DNA of 64,000 bases from Warburgia ugandensis (lineage: Eukaryota > Streptophyta > Magnoliopsida > Canellales > Canellaceae), in the NCBI GenBank assembly GCA_035236585.1, contig CP141139.1:22460990-22524989 (forward strand). The letters run 5' to 3'. Below the pieces are notes generated by a model. That model had not been told where the DNA came from. It saw only the letters and a program-made list of their open reading frames with translations, and searched no databases. How positions within the stretch are numbered: the stretch's first letter is position 1; each line of letters starts with the position of its first letter. Shown here in pieces: positions 1-12,400 of this stretch. Position numbers and translations under genes: made by a program.

Positions 1-489
1 CTATCCATGATTTTATTTTCTTCAATTTTTAGGAAACTATCCCATCTTACTTTATGATTGATCTGGTTCATTTAATGTCTTTTTGGATGATCTGTACCGT
101 TAAAATTCAATCTGAACCATCCAAGCCTAATTCTGTTTGATTTGCAACATATTAAACTAGATCAGAATCATCTAACCACACATTAAATATCTAATTAGCT
201 GAGATGATCGTCTGACCATTAATTTTCACAATTTATGATTGGATGGTCAATTTGAGCTAAATTTAATATTTTATCTAAAAAGCATCAAATGGATGAGTTA
301 GATGATCTAAATTAAATGCTAAATTAGGGGTCTTTTGGCCAAATTTAAATATTTAACAACAATATTTCTAAAGTTTGAAGAGTAATTGTCTGAGACTTTG
401 AGCTTTTACACACTATTATTTTCTCCTCTCTACTGAGTATATAATTTGCTTTAGGCAATTATTTTCCTTGATTGACCCTATTATGTCAA
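1..489. other. AT-rich non-coding stretch
   Basis: No gene, RNA or repeat structure is recognised here. The DNA is AT-rich and probably belongs to the flank or decayed body of the CACTA fragment that follows. Confidence 0.4.
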
Positions 490-1060
490 TATAACCTTCT
501 CTTCAAACACATCTTCATAAGATCTTTTCGATCTGCAAGTCTATCTTTTATTTTTCTTTGTATGTCAGGCAAGGTATAGACTAAGCTTTCATACACATTC
601 ATCTTAATGTGCATGACATCCAAATTTCAGTATGCAACCTAAAAGAAAATTGACTTTTTCTTCCAACAACTACTGAAGTTGTTTTTACCTATTAGTTATT
701 TTCTTCTCTTCCACAAGACATTAAGTTTTTCAACATGTTCCAATACTTGTCATCCTATCAACATCTTTGGAGGTGTCATTGTCTTAAATTATCGTTAAAT
801 TTTTCCTTCTTAAAATTATATGTATGGTCTCTACACAATCATCTTCTATAGTCAAGGAATGTCATTTTTCTACGATAGGACAAGCATTGTATCTGTTCAC
901 GATGCATCCAGACAAATTACTGTACATATGAAAGTTACTTATTGTCCCCAATGTTATAGCTTTTAGGGTGAACGACTCTTTCTTATATACATTGTAAATT
1001 GCAACACCTATATCCCATAACTTCTCAAGACTAGCAAGCAAGGGAGCTAAGTAAACGTGA
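490..1060 (-). mobile_element. CACTA (En/Spm) transposase fragment, TNP2-like, decayed
   Basis: The minus strand between about 620 and 495 reads DVMHIKMNVYESLVYTLPDI and continues as RKIKDRLADRKDLMKM. This is the TNP2 stretch that in intact CACTA proteins runs DVMHIEKNVCDSL, then GKTKDG, then DLVEMG. Further upstream on the same strand (about 900-830) CLSYRRKMTFLDYRR resembles the family's GHRRFLP segment. Frame breaks and stops separate the pieces, so no protein can be made. No terminal repeats were found, so only the coding core is visible. A second fragment covering a neighbouring, partly overlapping portion of the same protein lies at 58540-59410 on the other strand. Confidence 0.75.
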
Positions 1061-1873
1061 TGTTTCTGATCAACCGTTCCACATGTAAAAGTACTTCCCT
1101 CAAGTTAACCCTAAAATAGATTATGTATACTTATGGACTTCAAACATGGAAAGCACTAAGTTGAAATGAGTTTAAAAAAATAATGATTTTAAATTTAGCC
1201 ACTATAGATTGGAATTTCAGGATGACTGACATGTAAAAAAAACTCCTCGAGTCTATTACACATTCTCTAATAGATTGGAGTGGTGCGGACCTCAAACCTG
1301 CAATTTAGTGTCAATGGTAGAGTCGCCTTTTCTCTAACATTGGGTTAGAGACCTTTTTGGCTATCTATAAATTTTCCAATGTTTCCCTTTACTTCTCTAA
1401 CAACATTTCATCTTTTCCCTCAAGACGTCTATCCCTAAGTTAATCATCTCTAACTTCAGAACAAACTTTTCCGAGTAATACTAAAACCAAGAAGGTAGAA
1501 TTTGGGAAATACAAATACTTGGCTGCAGAGTTCAGTGGAAGTTTAGTAAAAGAGGAAGCACTAGTTTCATGCACCGATGAGACCAATTTGAAAGAAAGAG
1601 TATGAAATTTGGATGAAGCTTTAGGAAATGATAAACCAAAGAATAAACGCGGGTGCTTTAGCCTTTTTTTCCTTCAAAGATTGTCAAAAGAATAAACCTA
1701 GAGCAGAAGCCTAAACAAAGATTTTCCAAAATCAAAATCTTTCTTATTTAGGTACAGGCATTTGAAGACAACCCCGCAGTTACCTATGAATTTACAGGCG
1801 ATTCACTTTTCTGATACCTGCAACGCATTTTCCTTTTCTTCTTTTTCTATACTTCAGAAAGGAAGATTGCTTT
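1061..1873. other. Downstream flank and probable 3' UTR of the fimbrin gene
   Basis: No coding signal is seen. The part nearest 1873 should hold the fimbrin 3' UTR, because the minus-strand stop codon is at 1876-1874. I could not pick a convincing polyadenylation signal by eye. Confidence 0.4.
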
Positions 1874-4800
1874 TTACGGTTCTTCTTCAACAATTGGTTC
1901 ACCATTTTCAACTAGTGAAGAGGTGTCTGAAGCAGCATCATCTATGGCTACGTTTGAAAAGTCAGGTGGTGTAACACTTCCCTGATCCCCATTCAGAGAC
2001 GGTTCTTTTGGCGGAGTCACTGATCCCTCTGGAGTTCCTTGCTCCGCATCACCATTCAAAGATGGTTCTTTGGGTGACCCAGCTTCAGAGGTTGACTCGG
2101 ACTCTTCCGTACCTTGCTGCAGGCTCCAGTACATGATGCTGGCTGTTAGAGTGAGGATCATCTTCTGGTTCACCTGCAGTATTAAAAGAATGCGTGCAAA
2201 CATAAACACCAAAAAGAAATTTCGGATGAGGTAAATAATCATATTACAAGCTTATACGCATCTTCATGTTGGGAAGAAGAACTGATTTTAGAAGAAGCAT
2301 AGTTCTCTGTGGAGACCAAACTATCAGAAGTGGTGTGCTAATATGGAAAGGGAACATTTTAACCAAGAAGTCTGAAGGATTATCTGTAGCTCTCGTGATT
2401 GCTGATTTCAGAGACAGTTGGCATAGCGTCCACCAGCAACTTCCAAAAAATCATTAGAAGTATTTCATTATATTTCCAAGTTACAGTGGCACTGTAAATT
2501 TTACGAGAGCACATATCCTTCTGCGATTTCCAAAGGCAGATATATCAATTGAATGATGTTTTCTTAAGCGCAGGTACATAAGAACAGACTTCTGTTAGTG
2601 CTTCTGAAGATAAAATAAGAGGTTATTACCTCCATGATGTCCTCAGGCAACAAGAAAATGGAACATCCAAGCTTCCGGGCAACACTGATTATATATGTAG
2701 CATTCAATTTCCTTTCTTCATCTGCATTGCCATTGAGAAAAGAAATACAGTATTAGAGGGAATTATCATACTGCCTTTGTGATTAATACTTGGGAGGGCA
2801 AACATGTTTAGGTGTTGGTTCACTAGCCATTTTCTTCAAACTTAATTTCCACCATAAAGAGGCTTTTCATAACCCTGCAAAAAAACAAGCCATCCAAAAA
2901 TAGTAACACTGAAAGATGCCAGAAAGCTTACCACTTTCACCCTTAGTGACAAGGTTCCAGTTCACAACCCTTGGTTCAACTGAACTAAGAAGCTCTAGGA
3001 AAAATATTCCATTGGATAGGTTCTTATCCTGAAGAAGAATAATGCAGAGAACTCAGAAAACCACTGCTGAGGACTTCTGTCCTGTAAAGGAATGGAGAAG
3101 GGCTTACCCTAAAACTTTCCATTTGAGAAACTCTGCCTGTGCTCTTCACTTTTTTATTTGCCCAATTTAGGATATCAGCATCAGTCAACTCTTTCCCATG
3201 GGAGAAGAACCTCAAGTTTTTGAGAAGTTGAAGTATATTAAACCTCATCAATTGCCACAGATAAGCTGACGTGCAGTCCAGCAATCAAGATTAATTAACA
3301 GTTACCAGTCATATCATTGGGTAAAATAAAACGTGAGACAGATATGAGAAAAAAATAGCCATCGAATTCCCAGACAAAGTTAAACTTACCAAGTATGAGT
3401 TTTTTATTTCCTTGCACAATATCATTGCCGGCCACATTAACAAGGGAAAACTTCAACTGTTTTCCAATCCTCACAACTTGATTACAGTTTTCTACTTTTC
3501 TAAAGGGCATCTTAATGGGAGGTTTTGTTGCTTGCTTCCAATTGACTGATCCTGGAGAGACCTTGTCAAGCACTTCCAAAAGAATCCATCTGCACACATA
3601 AGATATTGTTTAATGACACCACTGTAGAAGGCAGGCTGCTAATGGCTGACACTGCATGCTTACCCAGTTCTGACATCCTCAAACACATTATTAACATATG
3701 TAGCTATCCCAAGACTGTTGATCCACAATCTGAAGGCTCTCTCTTCTCTAGATACAAGCACATCATCTGGCATCATCTCAGCAAAGGAGATTTTATTATT
3801 ATCCATTGATAAACCATTTCTGCAAAGAGATAAAATCCCAATAGTCAAAATGATTGACAGATTTCAATAACCAAACATAGCATTATCTTAACATCCCCTG
3901 AGGAAGTTAAGTAAAGGATGGCCAGATAAGCAACCATGAAACCGAGATAAGAATGTGTAACTGAAGCTTATAGAAAAGAGTTTCGTCAAAGAAAAATGCC
4001 TCTTCTTCTAAATTTTTAGAAAAATGACGCATTAGTCATGGATTAAAACCTTTGCATAAAATTCCAATACTTAACCAAGAGGAGGATTTCATATTTGACT
4101 TAATAATGGGGGCTAGTAGAAGACTGTTGATAGCAACTTGTGTAGTAATGCTGTGGAAAAAGTGACAACTTGCCAGTCGCGGGACTAGGACACCATATAA
4201 TCTGACTGACATATTTCTAAAGAAAGGATTTGCAGAATCAAGGTTAGTATACAACCAAAATGACAAAATTCCAAGTGCATTTTTCAACCAGTCTGTCAGA
4301 TATTTTCACAAGGTAGAATGAAAACTTCATTAGTATTGCCATCCATGAATTGGTTCTGAGCAAACTCCCATCAGAACAGTAAAAGAATATATTAGTAGTG
4401 TATCGTTTCATCAATTCTTTGAGCTCTGAAAACATCCTGACAAGCTTATGGAAGTTTAAGTTGCAAATTCTCTCTTCTTGAACTGGAGGTTCCAAATTCA
4501 TACTAAATGTTTTTTCTGGAAGCACTCAGATAAATCAAGCAGGATATCAGATGAGCAGCTTGGTGGTCTTCTACATCAGAAGTACAAAAGATAACAGACC
4601 ATAAGAACCAGCAAGATTGGTAATGGAACTGTAACAACAAGAAAGTGGAGTTGTGCCGGGATATGTGTGATCTGAAGTTGTCTCAGCAGCAATCATCATT
4701 GCAACCAAATGTGTTGCCTATATTTTGCAGAACATGGTGGTTTTATTAGCAGAATGGCACCACGTGAAATCAGAAGTTGCAACCATAGCTAGAAATCCTC

Positions 4801-5110
4801 CCTCTGGTGCTCATATACTTCAGATCAATGCTGTTAAGATCAACATGTCCTATAACTCCTATATTTGGCAGAAAGGGTATTAGAAAACAGATATGATCGC
4901 TATATTGGGCTGGAAGGGTATTAGAAAACAGATATGACTGCATCTTAGCTCAAACTCTAGAATCCAGTAAGAGCATTGCTAGAAAGACCGCCAACCTACC
5001 AACCAAACGGTGCTGTCTTTCTGCTGCTTAATATGGATTCATTGGAATGGTAAATATAACCTAGGGAAAAATCTCTCTAAAACACAGAACAGACACACGT
5101 GCGCATATGT

Positions 5111-5191
<81 letters not shown>

Positions 5192-8100
5192 ATCCTTGCC
5201 TGTGATGGAACATATGTGCCACAAATGCAAGATTCAGATTTGCAGAGCCTTCAGCAATGTCCTTTGGAGTTAGGTATCTTTTGCAATTCATTTTCTCTGC
5301 ATGTTCAATTACAAGTTTTGCCCTTTCAGTAGGGTCCTTAGTATCCAAAGTCGTTGTGCTACAGTGCTCTGGTGCAAGAACATTTAACAGGTATGCATAA
5401 GCCTCTCCATCCTGCAAGAGAACAAGCATATGAGCACAAAAGGTGCCACAAAGACCTTAAGCAGGCATGAGGAATTATACGAGTAAGATAAAGCAAACCA
5501 AAATCTTTCTTACCAACTGAAAAAGAAAGAAAGAAAAGAAATGAAGATGAAGCAAACCAGCTCAACATATCTTAGAAGATGCATTGCGGCTACTAATTCA
5601 TGCTAGTGGAAGGTAGTCACATGCTTTACATAAAGGAAAAATGTTAATCCTTAAAAGCATTCTGTTGCTACCTTACCTTCACATCAGAAGAAAAATTTGT
5701 TACAGGTTTCTTGTACCCTGCTCTTTGCAGATGAAAATTCATCCATTTTAGCAAGATCTTTTCCGGTGCTAAACTCATGAGCTCCTCCACATCCTGTAAA
5801 TGACATGCCCGCATGAAAAATCCAAAGATCATACTATTAAATGAAATGAAAACTACAAGAAGCAGCATAACCAATTGGCATATCTTTACCTTGCTGTCAA
5901 CTGCCAACTCCACCAATTGTGGTGTCTTCTTTAAGTTGAGGTCAGCTAACAGTTGTATCTGATATTAAAATCACCAGAAAAAAATCAAGGAAGAAGCTGA
6001 TTTGTCGCCATGAGTAAACAACACTAAAGTGTAAGATTTTTAGGAAGCAGCACATTATCAGCATATATGAAGCACCTAATTTAACTAGGCTCTAAAACCT
6101 GAATCATTATGTCTCAAAAGATGAATTCTTTAAACCTCTATCATAGTTCTTGCAATTTATACAGTGAAGAAGTCACAGGCAAATGCTACCAAGAATGTTC
6201 TGGTACATACCTTTATAATTTGAGATATTAAACCAAGTACGAGATGAGGCTGCAGAAAAAGAATGAATAAATCAGTCAAACATTTGAAACACAAGACATG
6301 GTAAGAAAATACTGCTGAAGTAGCTGAACTTAAGACAGTTTTCACTTATAATATCAAATATAGGTAACACAAATTTACCATCTCTACAGCCCCTATGGTA
6401 TCAGTTTGTTGTTAAAGTTGCAAGACTCATTCTAATCCATATGGAATCTTGCATTCATGTTATTAGCATAAACTACATTGACAGGAGAAGAATTACAGTA
6501 TTCACTAGATTAACTTACTTGTAACATTTGCATAACAAAGTTCATGAGAAAGTTACAACAGACAGAACTTCACATTTTAGTAACTGCCAGGAAGATTGCA
6601 TATATGAATGATTATGAGGACATATATCACATGCAAAGAGATGGCTCATGCTAGCAGCATCATATGCTACAACATTGCAGTTACACTAGCATGTTGTCAT
6701 TTTGATTCAATCTGACATTTAAATATTAGCAGTACATTTTCAGATTATCACTAAACCAGCAGACTAAACTAAGTCGAGCTACTATCCAGAAGGACTTATT
6801 GTTACCAGGAGAAGGTAACTAGTTGAGAAACAAAAGTGTTATCATAGGCACTGGTAAATAGTGGAACTTGCTAGAAACTCTATACAGGCCAAAATTTTAT
6901 GCATGTAAGCAGTAAAAGTCATACTAGTTTTTTGTATGCTGAAAGGTCTTCAAACTGTTGACATGTTTCTGATGAAATATACCTAGTAGTTTGTAATATT
7001 GTTGGCAGGGAAGCTAACAACAATGGTTATTATCAGCTGTGCTAACATTTTCACAACATGAAACTGTTGCCAACTCATGTAAGGTTTCCACAATCAGCAC
7101 TTCAGGCATGAGTAATGAGTCCACAGAGCTTAAGGATTGCACTAGTTCTGGATTTTGTAGCTGTCCGAATGTTAAATCATGCAGCAATTCTGTTACTCAA
7201 ACTGACTATGCAGTATTAGTTCCTTTGTCAATGTATTTAAATGAGCCATTCCACATATACCCATGGTCAACAAAGACCTCTCTTTCATTATACTGTTACA
7301 ATTGACTGACTAATTTGTCCCAAGGACAACTGGAGTGTGGAAAAGCACAAAAACAGTGATTCTCAAATATTCTATAGCTAAATCAATCTCTCAAATGGTC
7401 TAGCAAATGATTCCTCCATTAAACAGAAATAACCAGAAAAAAACCATATATTACAGCTACACTCAGGAGCAAAGATAATCCAAGGTTGCACAATGTTGAA
7501 AAAAATTCAAATGTGCTGTGAGCTCTAACAGATTTGTCTTCTAACAAAGATAAAAAGTGTCTTGATATGAAACATCAATAAAAGCCCAACTTGAACCAAC
7601 AAGCAGGACATTAAATTAAATTAAAATTTTTTTGTTGACATCACTGATGTCATGTTTAAGAGCAAATTGCAACAACAGAATTAACTTCACAAACTATATC
7701 ATATACAACTAATAGAAGTAAAATATTAAGCTGAATTATCTTGGAACTGGTTTGAACTAGTCCAACTTACCCTTCCTTCAACCAAGTCCTGTGTTCCAAT
7801 GTTGACCACAGTACACCCAATAGCCTTTGCAGAGTTAAGGCAGAGAGTGTGGTTCTCATTCCTTTCCCATGGGTTCAGTATACGCTTCGTGTTAATTGCC
7901 CTTTCATCTATTGTCCCAGGAACAGCGACATTGATCAGTTTACTGCATCAAGTCAACAAATGAATTAACATAAGAATCCTCTTCTAAAACCCGAGAGATA
8001 GCATAAACAATGATCTCCCATTTTACCAAAGAAGAACTCCATCTTTTGCAAGTTCAAAAAGACCATTGGTTGTTGGATCTAAGGGAAGATATTGTTTCAG

Positions 8101-8760
8101 AAATGGGTCATCTCCAAGATAGCTATTGATATGGGAAACATAGGATGCCTGCTCTGACTCATTGATTGTATGCAGAAGGGTGGTTGTTGTGGCCTTCAGA
8201 AACGAGGAAGCATTCTTCTTAGTGTTGCCTAATTTTGCAGCTGCACGACCTTGCAGATCCAAACATGTCTGCCCATGCAATAATTCAGTCCAGTTTATAT
8301 GAATTTCATTCAACAAGTAACAAATCATGAATATCACATAATCTCCGCATACTTACTCGGAGAAAACCTTCGAAATCAATCTCCTGGGTCGTTTCAGAAT
8401 ATGACTTGCTCAAGATCCCCTTGATCTCGTCCTCTCGAAACACCTCACGAAAGTTCTTCATTTTCGCCACTACAGGCGGCAAATCTTCTACCGTAACATG
8501 ACCAGATTGACTCCTCATAGAAAGAAACTATATATACAGGACAAGCAATGAGATCATAATTCCCTAATCACAAAGTGAAACTGAATTCGACAGAAGTCAA
8601 TAATTTCACAGTTAGCGCGTCTAGCATAGCTCCGGACAGATAATTCAATACCAAATGATAGAGGAATACTTACATTTGATCTCAAGCCACGGAGCTCGAC
8701 CTGAGTGAACTGGCTCTGAAGCCAAGGATCAGAAACAACAACACCAACGAAACTAGACAT
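1874..8760 (-). CDS. Fimbrin-like actin-bundling protein (plastin family), 14 coding exons, 703 aa
   Basis: Cytoplasmic protein that cross-links actin filaments. Exons on the minus strand: 8760-8674, 8527-8357, 8268-8027, 7942-7771, 6249-6211, 5958-5890, 5793-5677, 5411-5200, 3819-3664, 3589-3390, 3265-3108, 3028-2932, 2721-2630, 2173-1874. Phases join without a break and total 2112 bases. The start [20 protein letters not shown] is the first ATG and matches the plant fimbrin N-terminus. An EF-hand-like region (about residues 1-90) is followed by four calponin-homology domains, at about 125-240, 267-370, 390-498 and 510-620. Recognisable blocks are [48 protein letters not shown] and IMYWSLQQG. 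An acidic, low-complexity tail fills about 620-703. All introns are GT-AG except intron 8 (5199-3820), which begins GCAAGG. Using that GC donor restores the conserved HRNGL junction. Introns 4 and 8 are long (1521 and 1380 bases); most others are 74-270. Fimbrins usually have about 650-700 residues, so the gene looks whole. Confidence 0.95.
5115..5188. repeat. (GA)37 microsatellite, read as (CU)n in the fimbrin transcript
   Basis: An uninterrupted 74-base dinucleotide array lies inside fimbrin intron 8. In the sense of transcription it is pure CU and begins only about 11 bases after the GC 5' splice site at 5199. It also creates long Ser-Leu and Arg-Glu open frames that are not genes. Confidence 0.98.
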
Positions 8761-9370
8761 CGGTCCCCACCGTTTGCTCAACTTGCCAACGGGTAGCGAA
8801 ATCCAGCTAAAAACACCTCCAGTTCACCAATACAAAATCAAGAAACCAGCCAACCAACAGAGAATTCAAAAACCAATATAATTGTGGATCATAAACAGAA
8901 ACCGAGATGAAAACTCAAATAATTTTTGTATACTAAACAAGAATCCTTATAAAAAATCAAATACAAATCTATATATAGGCAAGACCTTAATCCAGGAGAC
9001 GTGCAATGAAGTGTTTTCACGTTCATGGATCTCCAAAATGATTCTTTCAACTACTGATAACCAACTCATGAAGAAAAACGAAAGACCCAGAAATCAAAGC
9101 AAGGGAAAGATTCAATTTTCCTAGTGTATTTCCTTAATAAGATACAAAATGAATTAATCCTAGAAAAGAAATCAAGGATTGAGACACCCCAAGATCAAAA
9201 CCTGCTTGAATCAAAGATTTCATCTGAACTGGAACTTCTTTTTACGTTCTGTTTATTGGGTTGGATTCGTTTTTTATTTGGAATTTCCAATTGAAAAGCA
9301 AAATCAATTAAAGCCAGAAAGGAAATGACGAATTGGAGAGAACCGAGATACGAACCTGAATGAATCACAG
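8761..9370 (-). other. Fimbrin 5' leader, probably with an intron
   Basis: About 610 bases separate the fimbrin ATG from the expected transcription start downstream of the TATA box at 9404-9398. A good acceptor, TTTTTAG then CTGGATTTC, lies at 8808-8807. Possible donors are seen near 9200 (AAGCAG then GTTTTG) and near 9354 (TTCAG then GTTCGT). A 5' UTR intron is therefore likely. The splice choice is inferred from motifs, not shown. Confidence 0.45.
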
Positions 9371-9418
9371 ATTTCATATGATTTGATACTCCTCTCCTTT
9401 TATATTTTGTTTACTGGA
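9190..9418. repeat. Imperfect direct duplication of the promoter/leader segment
   Basis: About 70 bases at 9190-9260 align with 9345-9418. Shared anchors are gaacctg/aaacctg, tgaatca(c/a)agatttcat and tctgtttattgg/ttgtttactgg. The copy farther from the gene keeps the TATA box; the nearer one has a degraded version (GTAAAAAG). The copies are about 155 bases apart. Confidence 0.6.
9398..9404 (-). promoter_or_regulatory. TATA box of the fimbrin promoter
   Basis: The minus strand reads TATAAAAGGAG here, a strong TATA element about 640 bases upstream of the fimbrin ATG. Transcription would start near 9370. No other TATA element of similar quality was seen closer to the ATG. Confidence 0.55.
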
Positions 9419-9419
9419 G

Positions 9420-12400
9420 CGAGGGAGAGACCTCTCTCTGTGGAAGGGCAAAGGGGGAAAGAAACGGTTTTTCCTACGGACCCGCGAAGACTACAGGGCC
9501 AGCGACGAGCGTGTTCCCACTCACTTTTTGTTCTCTCTCATCTTTCTCCCTCATGCTGGTCATGTACATGTGCATGGTCTGATGAACTGTTCATCCTATA
9601 CACGTGGGCCAGCTTCGGTTTTATCTCTATCGTCGATAGCCACTTGGAGGGGTTACCTTGGATCCTCCACCGTCTAAAGACTACTGTTTTTTAAAATCCT
9701 GACTGTCCAGTCAGTAGACTTTGGATAGAATATTTGATCCAGTCGGTAACGTTGTCCTATTTGAGTCTTTTTGGGCACATGTAAGTGATATGCTGCTTAT
9801 ATTGTTGGACCCAAAAACTGCTTGCTTTGGATGATTCAAGTGACTATTATTCTAGGGTGTCAGATGGAGAGTTAGAAGGTAAAAACCAATCAAGCCTCGA
9901 TAAATTAATAGGCTCAGGATTGAAGAATTTTTATTAATTTAATAGGTAATGCTGCTCTTCTCATGCGCATCGTGGCCCACGTTAGGACACCCCAGTCGGA
10001 TGTCCGAACAGTTCCATCTGATTGCTCCAGCTGCGGATTGAATGATTCTGAGGCCTGAAAATTTTTACTATTGCTCACCAGAAGCCCATGAGTTAGAAAC
10101 TTCATATAAACAGTGGTTTTTTACTTTTGCTCACTGGAAGCCCAGAGTTAGTAACTTCATATAACCAGTGGTTTATGTTTAATTCTCTAAGACACGGACA
10201 TTAAAAGTTTAGAATCGTCCAATCACCATAAGTTTTTGTTTATGAGCATTCAGTTCAGATCATCTAAATGTAAAGCCCTATCATACAAAATTAAGCTGAT
10301 GTCAACGAATGAGGCACATCCACTTAGCAGTAAAGATCCACGAACAAAAAGTTCAGTGCAGTTGGTCGCAGGTGTATCTCCTCCGGTGGTCGGGTCAGAG
10401 TCGCTGCTTTCTGATTTAGAATATCAGGCCCCTTTTTTATTGGGCTAGATGCCTGGTCCACTTTGAGCAAGTTATAACTCTAAATATACTCACCATTGGG
10501 AGGATCTTAATCGGTCACAATCTTGTCTTCATCCCAGATGAGCAATGTATCAAAAAGTATCATCTATTCATTAATTCTAATAATCGTTGCCTCTAGTTTT
10601 AAGATGGACCGTAAACAGTTTATTATTTTCTAACTCAAAAAGCATGTGCTGGAATTATCTAAACTGTGAGATTTTCGGTGCATAGCCCGTCTACGATGCC
10701 AACAAGATTGTAAATGATTCGGATCCTCAAAAGTGAGATTTAGTTGGAGTTATAACTTGTTAAAAGTTGGGATGAGAGTTTGCCTACCAAAAGTGTATAT
10801 GTCGATCATATAGATTTAGGATTAGAAGTAGGAAAATTTGTGAGTAATTTGCTTTATGATACTCCAAAATAAAGAAATTTAAGCCAAATTAACAGTTTGG
10901 ATCCATAAAAAATGAAAAAATAATAATTCATATAACAGCCATACAATTGTTTGTATCAGATAATGCCTCTCAGCAAGAGTACACACAAAGGAAGAACGTA
11001 CGTAATACCGCCCAAAAAAAAATAGGAAAAAAAAAATGTAATAAAGCCTAAATGTAAAAGCTAAATCAATTCAAGCCCATCCATCAATCCAAACTGTGCA
11101 GTTGGTGGGCCAACGAAAGGTTGCAAAACTTGCATAATAATTATTATTTGAATATCGAACTTATTTAAGGATGATTGGAGATACGTTTTTGAATATCGAA
11201 CTTATTAGGTGCATTTTTTTAAATAAACAAGGATGACTGGTACATTTAAGCATTGAACCATTCAAATCACACCCAAATCAGGTCCCGCCAGATGAGTGGT
11301 TGTGATGGTGCCCAAGTCTCACAAATTGTATTTTACTGTCGTTAAAAAACTGGTTCTCTTTTTTCATTTGAAGTTTGTCTGCATGGGTGACACCAAAATG
11401 CCACAAGCATGCAAACTCATCTAATGACCTAATAAATTGGCCTATCCACATGCAATTTGACGCTATTTTTCTATCGTAGTTATCGCCTTTTACATGCCAC
11501 TTGTTAAACTATAAGCAGCCGGAGTCCACAAATCCAGCAGCAAGTGGTCCCATCTGTCTCAAACTAGTTAGCTCACTAGACTATGCACTGACATTTGTCA
11601 TGGAGAACGCTTTGCTACTTACCCACAATAATAAACGGGTAAAACCTTGAATTGGGCCCCAACTCAATTACGCCATTTTTACGAACAACTTCAATAAATT
11701 TCGAAGACCAGCTATAGTATATATTCCTATGTATAAAGAGACCATATATTATCATATAAAAATAGAGTTAAATGAGGAAGACATTATTCATGTTGGCAAC
11801 CTTCGTCATGGGTATTGCAAAATAGGGACAAATGGTTTAATTATGAACAGGAGAGAGAAGCAAAAGATATTCTGGATGAAAATGAAAGTTGAGGCTGAGT
11901 TAATTCTTCCCAAGTGTTAGATTTCGATGGTTTGGATAGATTGCTGAAGAGGCTGCCCCCAGGAAATATAGATTTTATACATGAAATTCCTTATAAAACA
12001 TAGATTTCTTGGCCTCCTTACTGCTAGGGCCTTGCTTGCAAGAATCTTGTTAAAATAATACAAATTCCACCCGCCGTTTGTCTTGTAAATTAATCTTTAA
12101 AAAAAAGATGGCCCGGTATACAAAACTCCAACTTGTGCAGGGTGTGGGCATAGGGCGAACCACAAAAGGTGTATAAGTATGCAACTTTAGTTTACATTTT
12201 GACAAGAGACTATGTTCATACCCCGAACTTTTGACTTTGAAATCGCACATTGACAACTCAACCGTTACATAAAAACTTTCTCTTATAAATTAATTAATAA
12301 GATTAATAGTATAACTCTTCCATAAACTTTGGTCAAAGCTTTTTTCGTTTAGTATCCCTTTTCCCGTAATAATTTGATCAAAGTGGCAGTCGGGAATAAA

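Noticed and set aside
5010-5429. Open frames with long Ser-Leu or Arg-Glu runs
   Set aside because: They are translations of the GA/CT microsatellite. The only real coding part here is fimbrin exon 8. The same applies to the frames at 24152-24477, 31020-31271, 39864-40160 and 60349-60704.
8758-8781. An earlier start for fimbrin adding seven residues
   Set aside because: The codon at 8781 is TTG, not ATG. The ATG at 8760 gives the conserved fimbrin N-terminus.
9383-9694. 103-residue plus-strand frame
   Set aside because: It overlaps the fimbrin promoter on the opposite strand, has no recognisable domain and its start is arbitrary.
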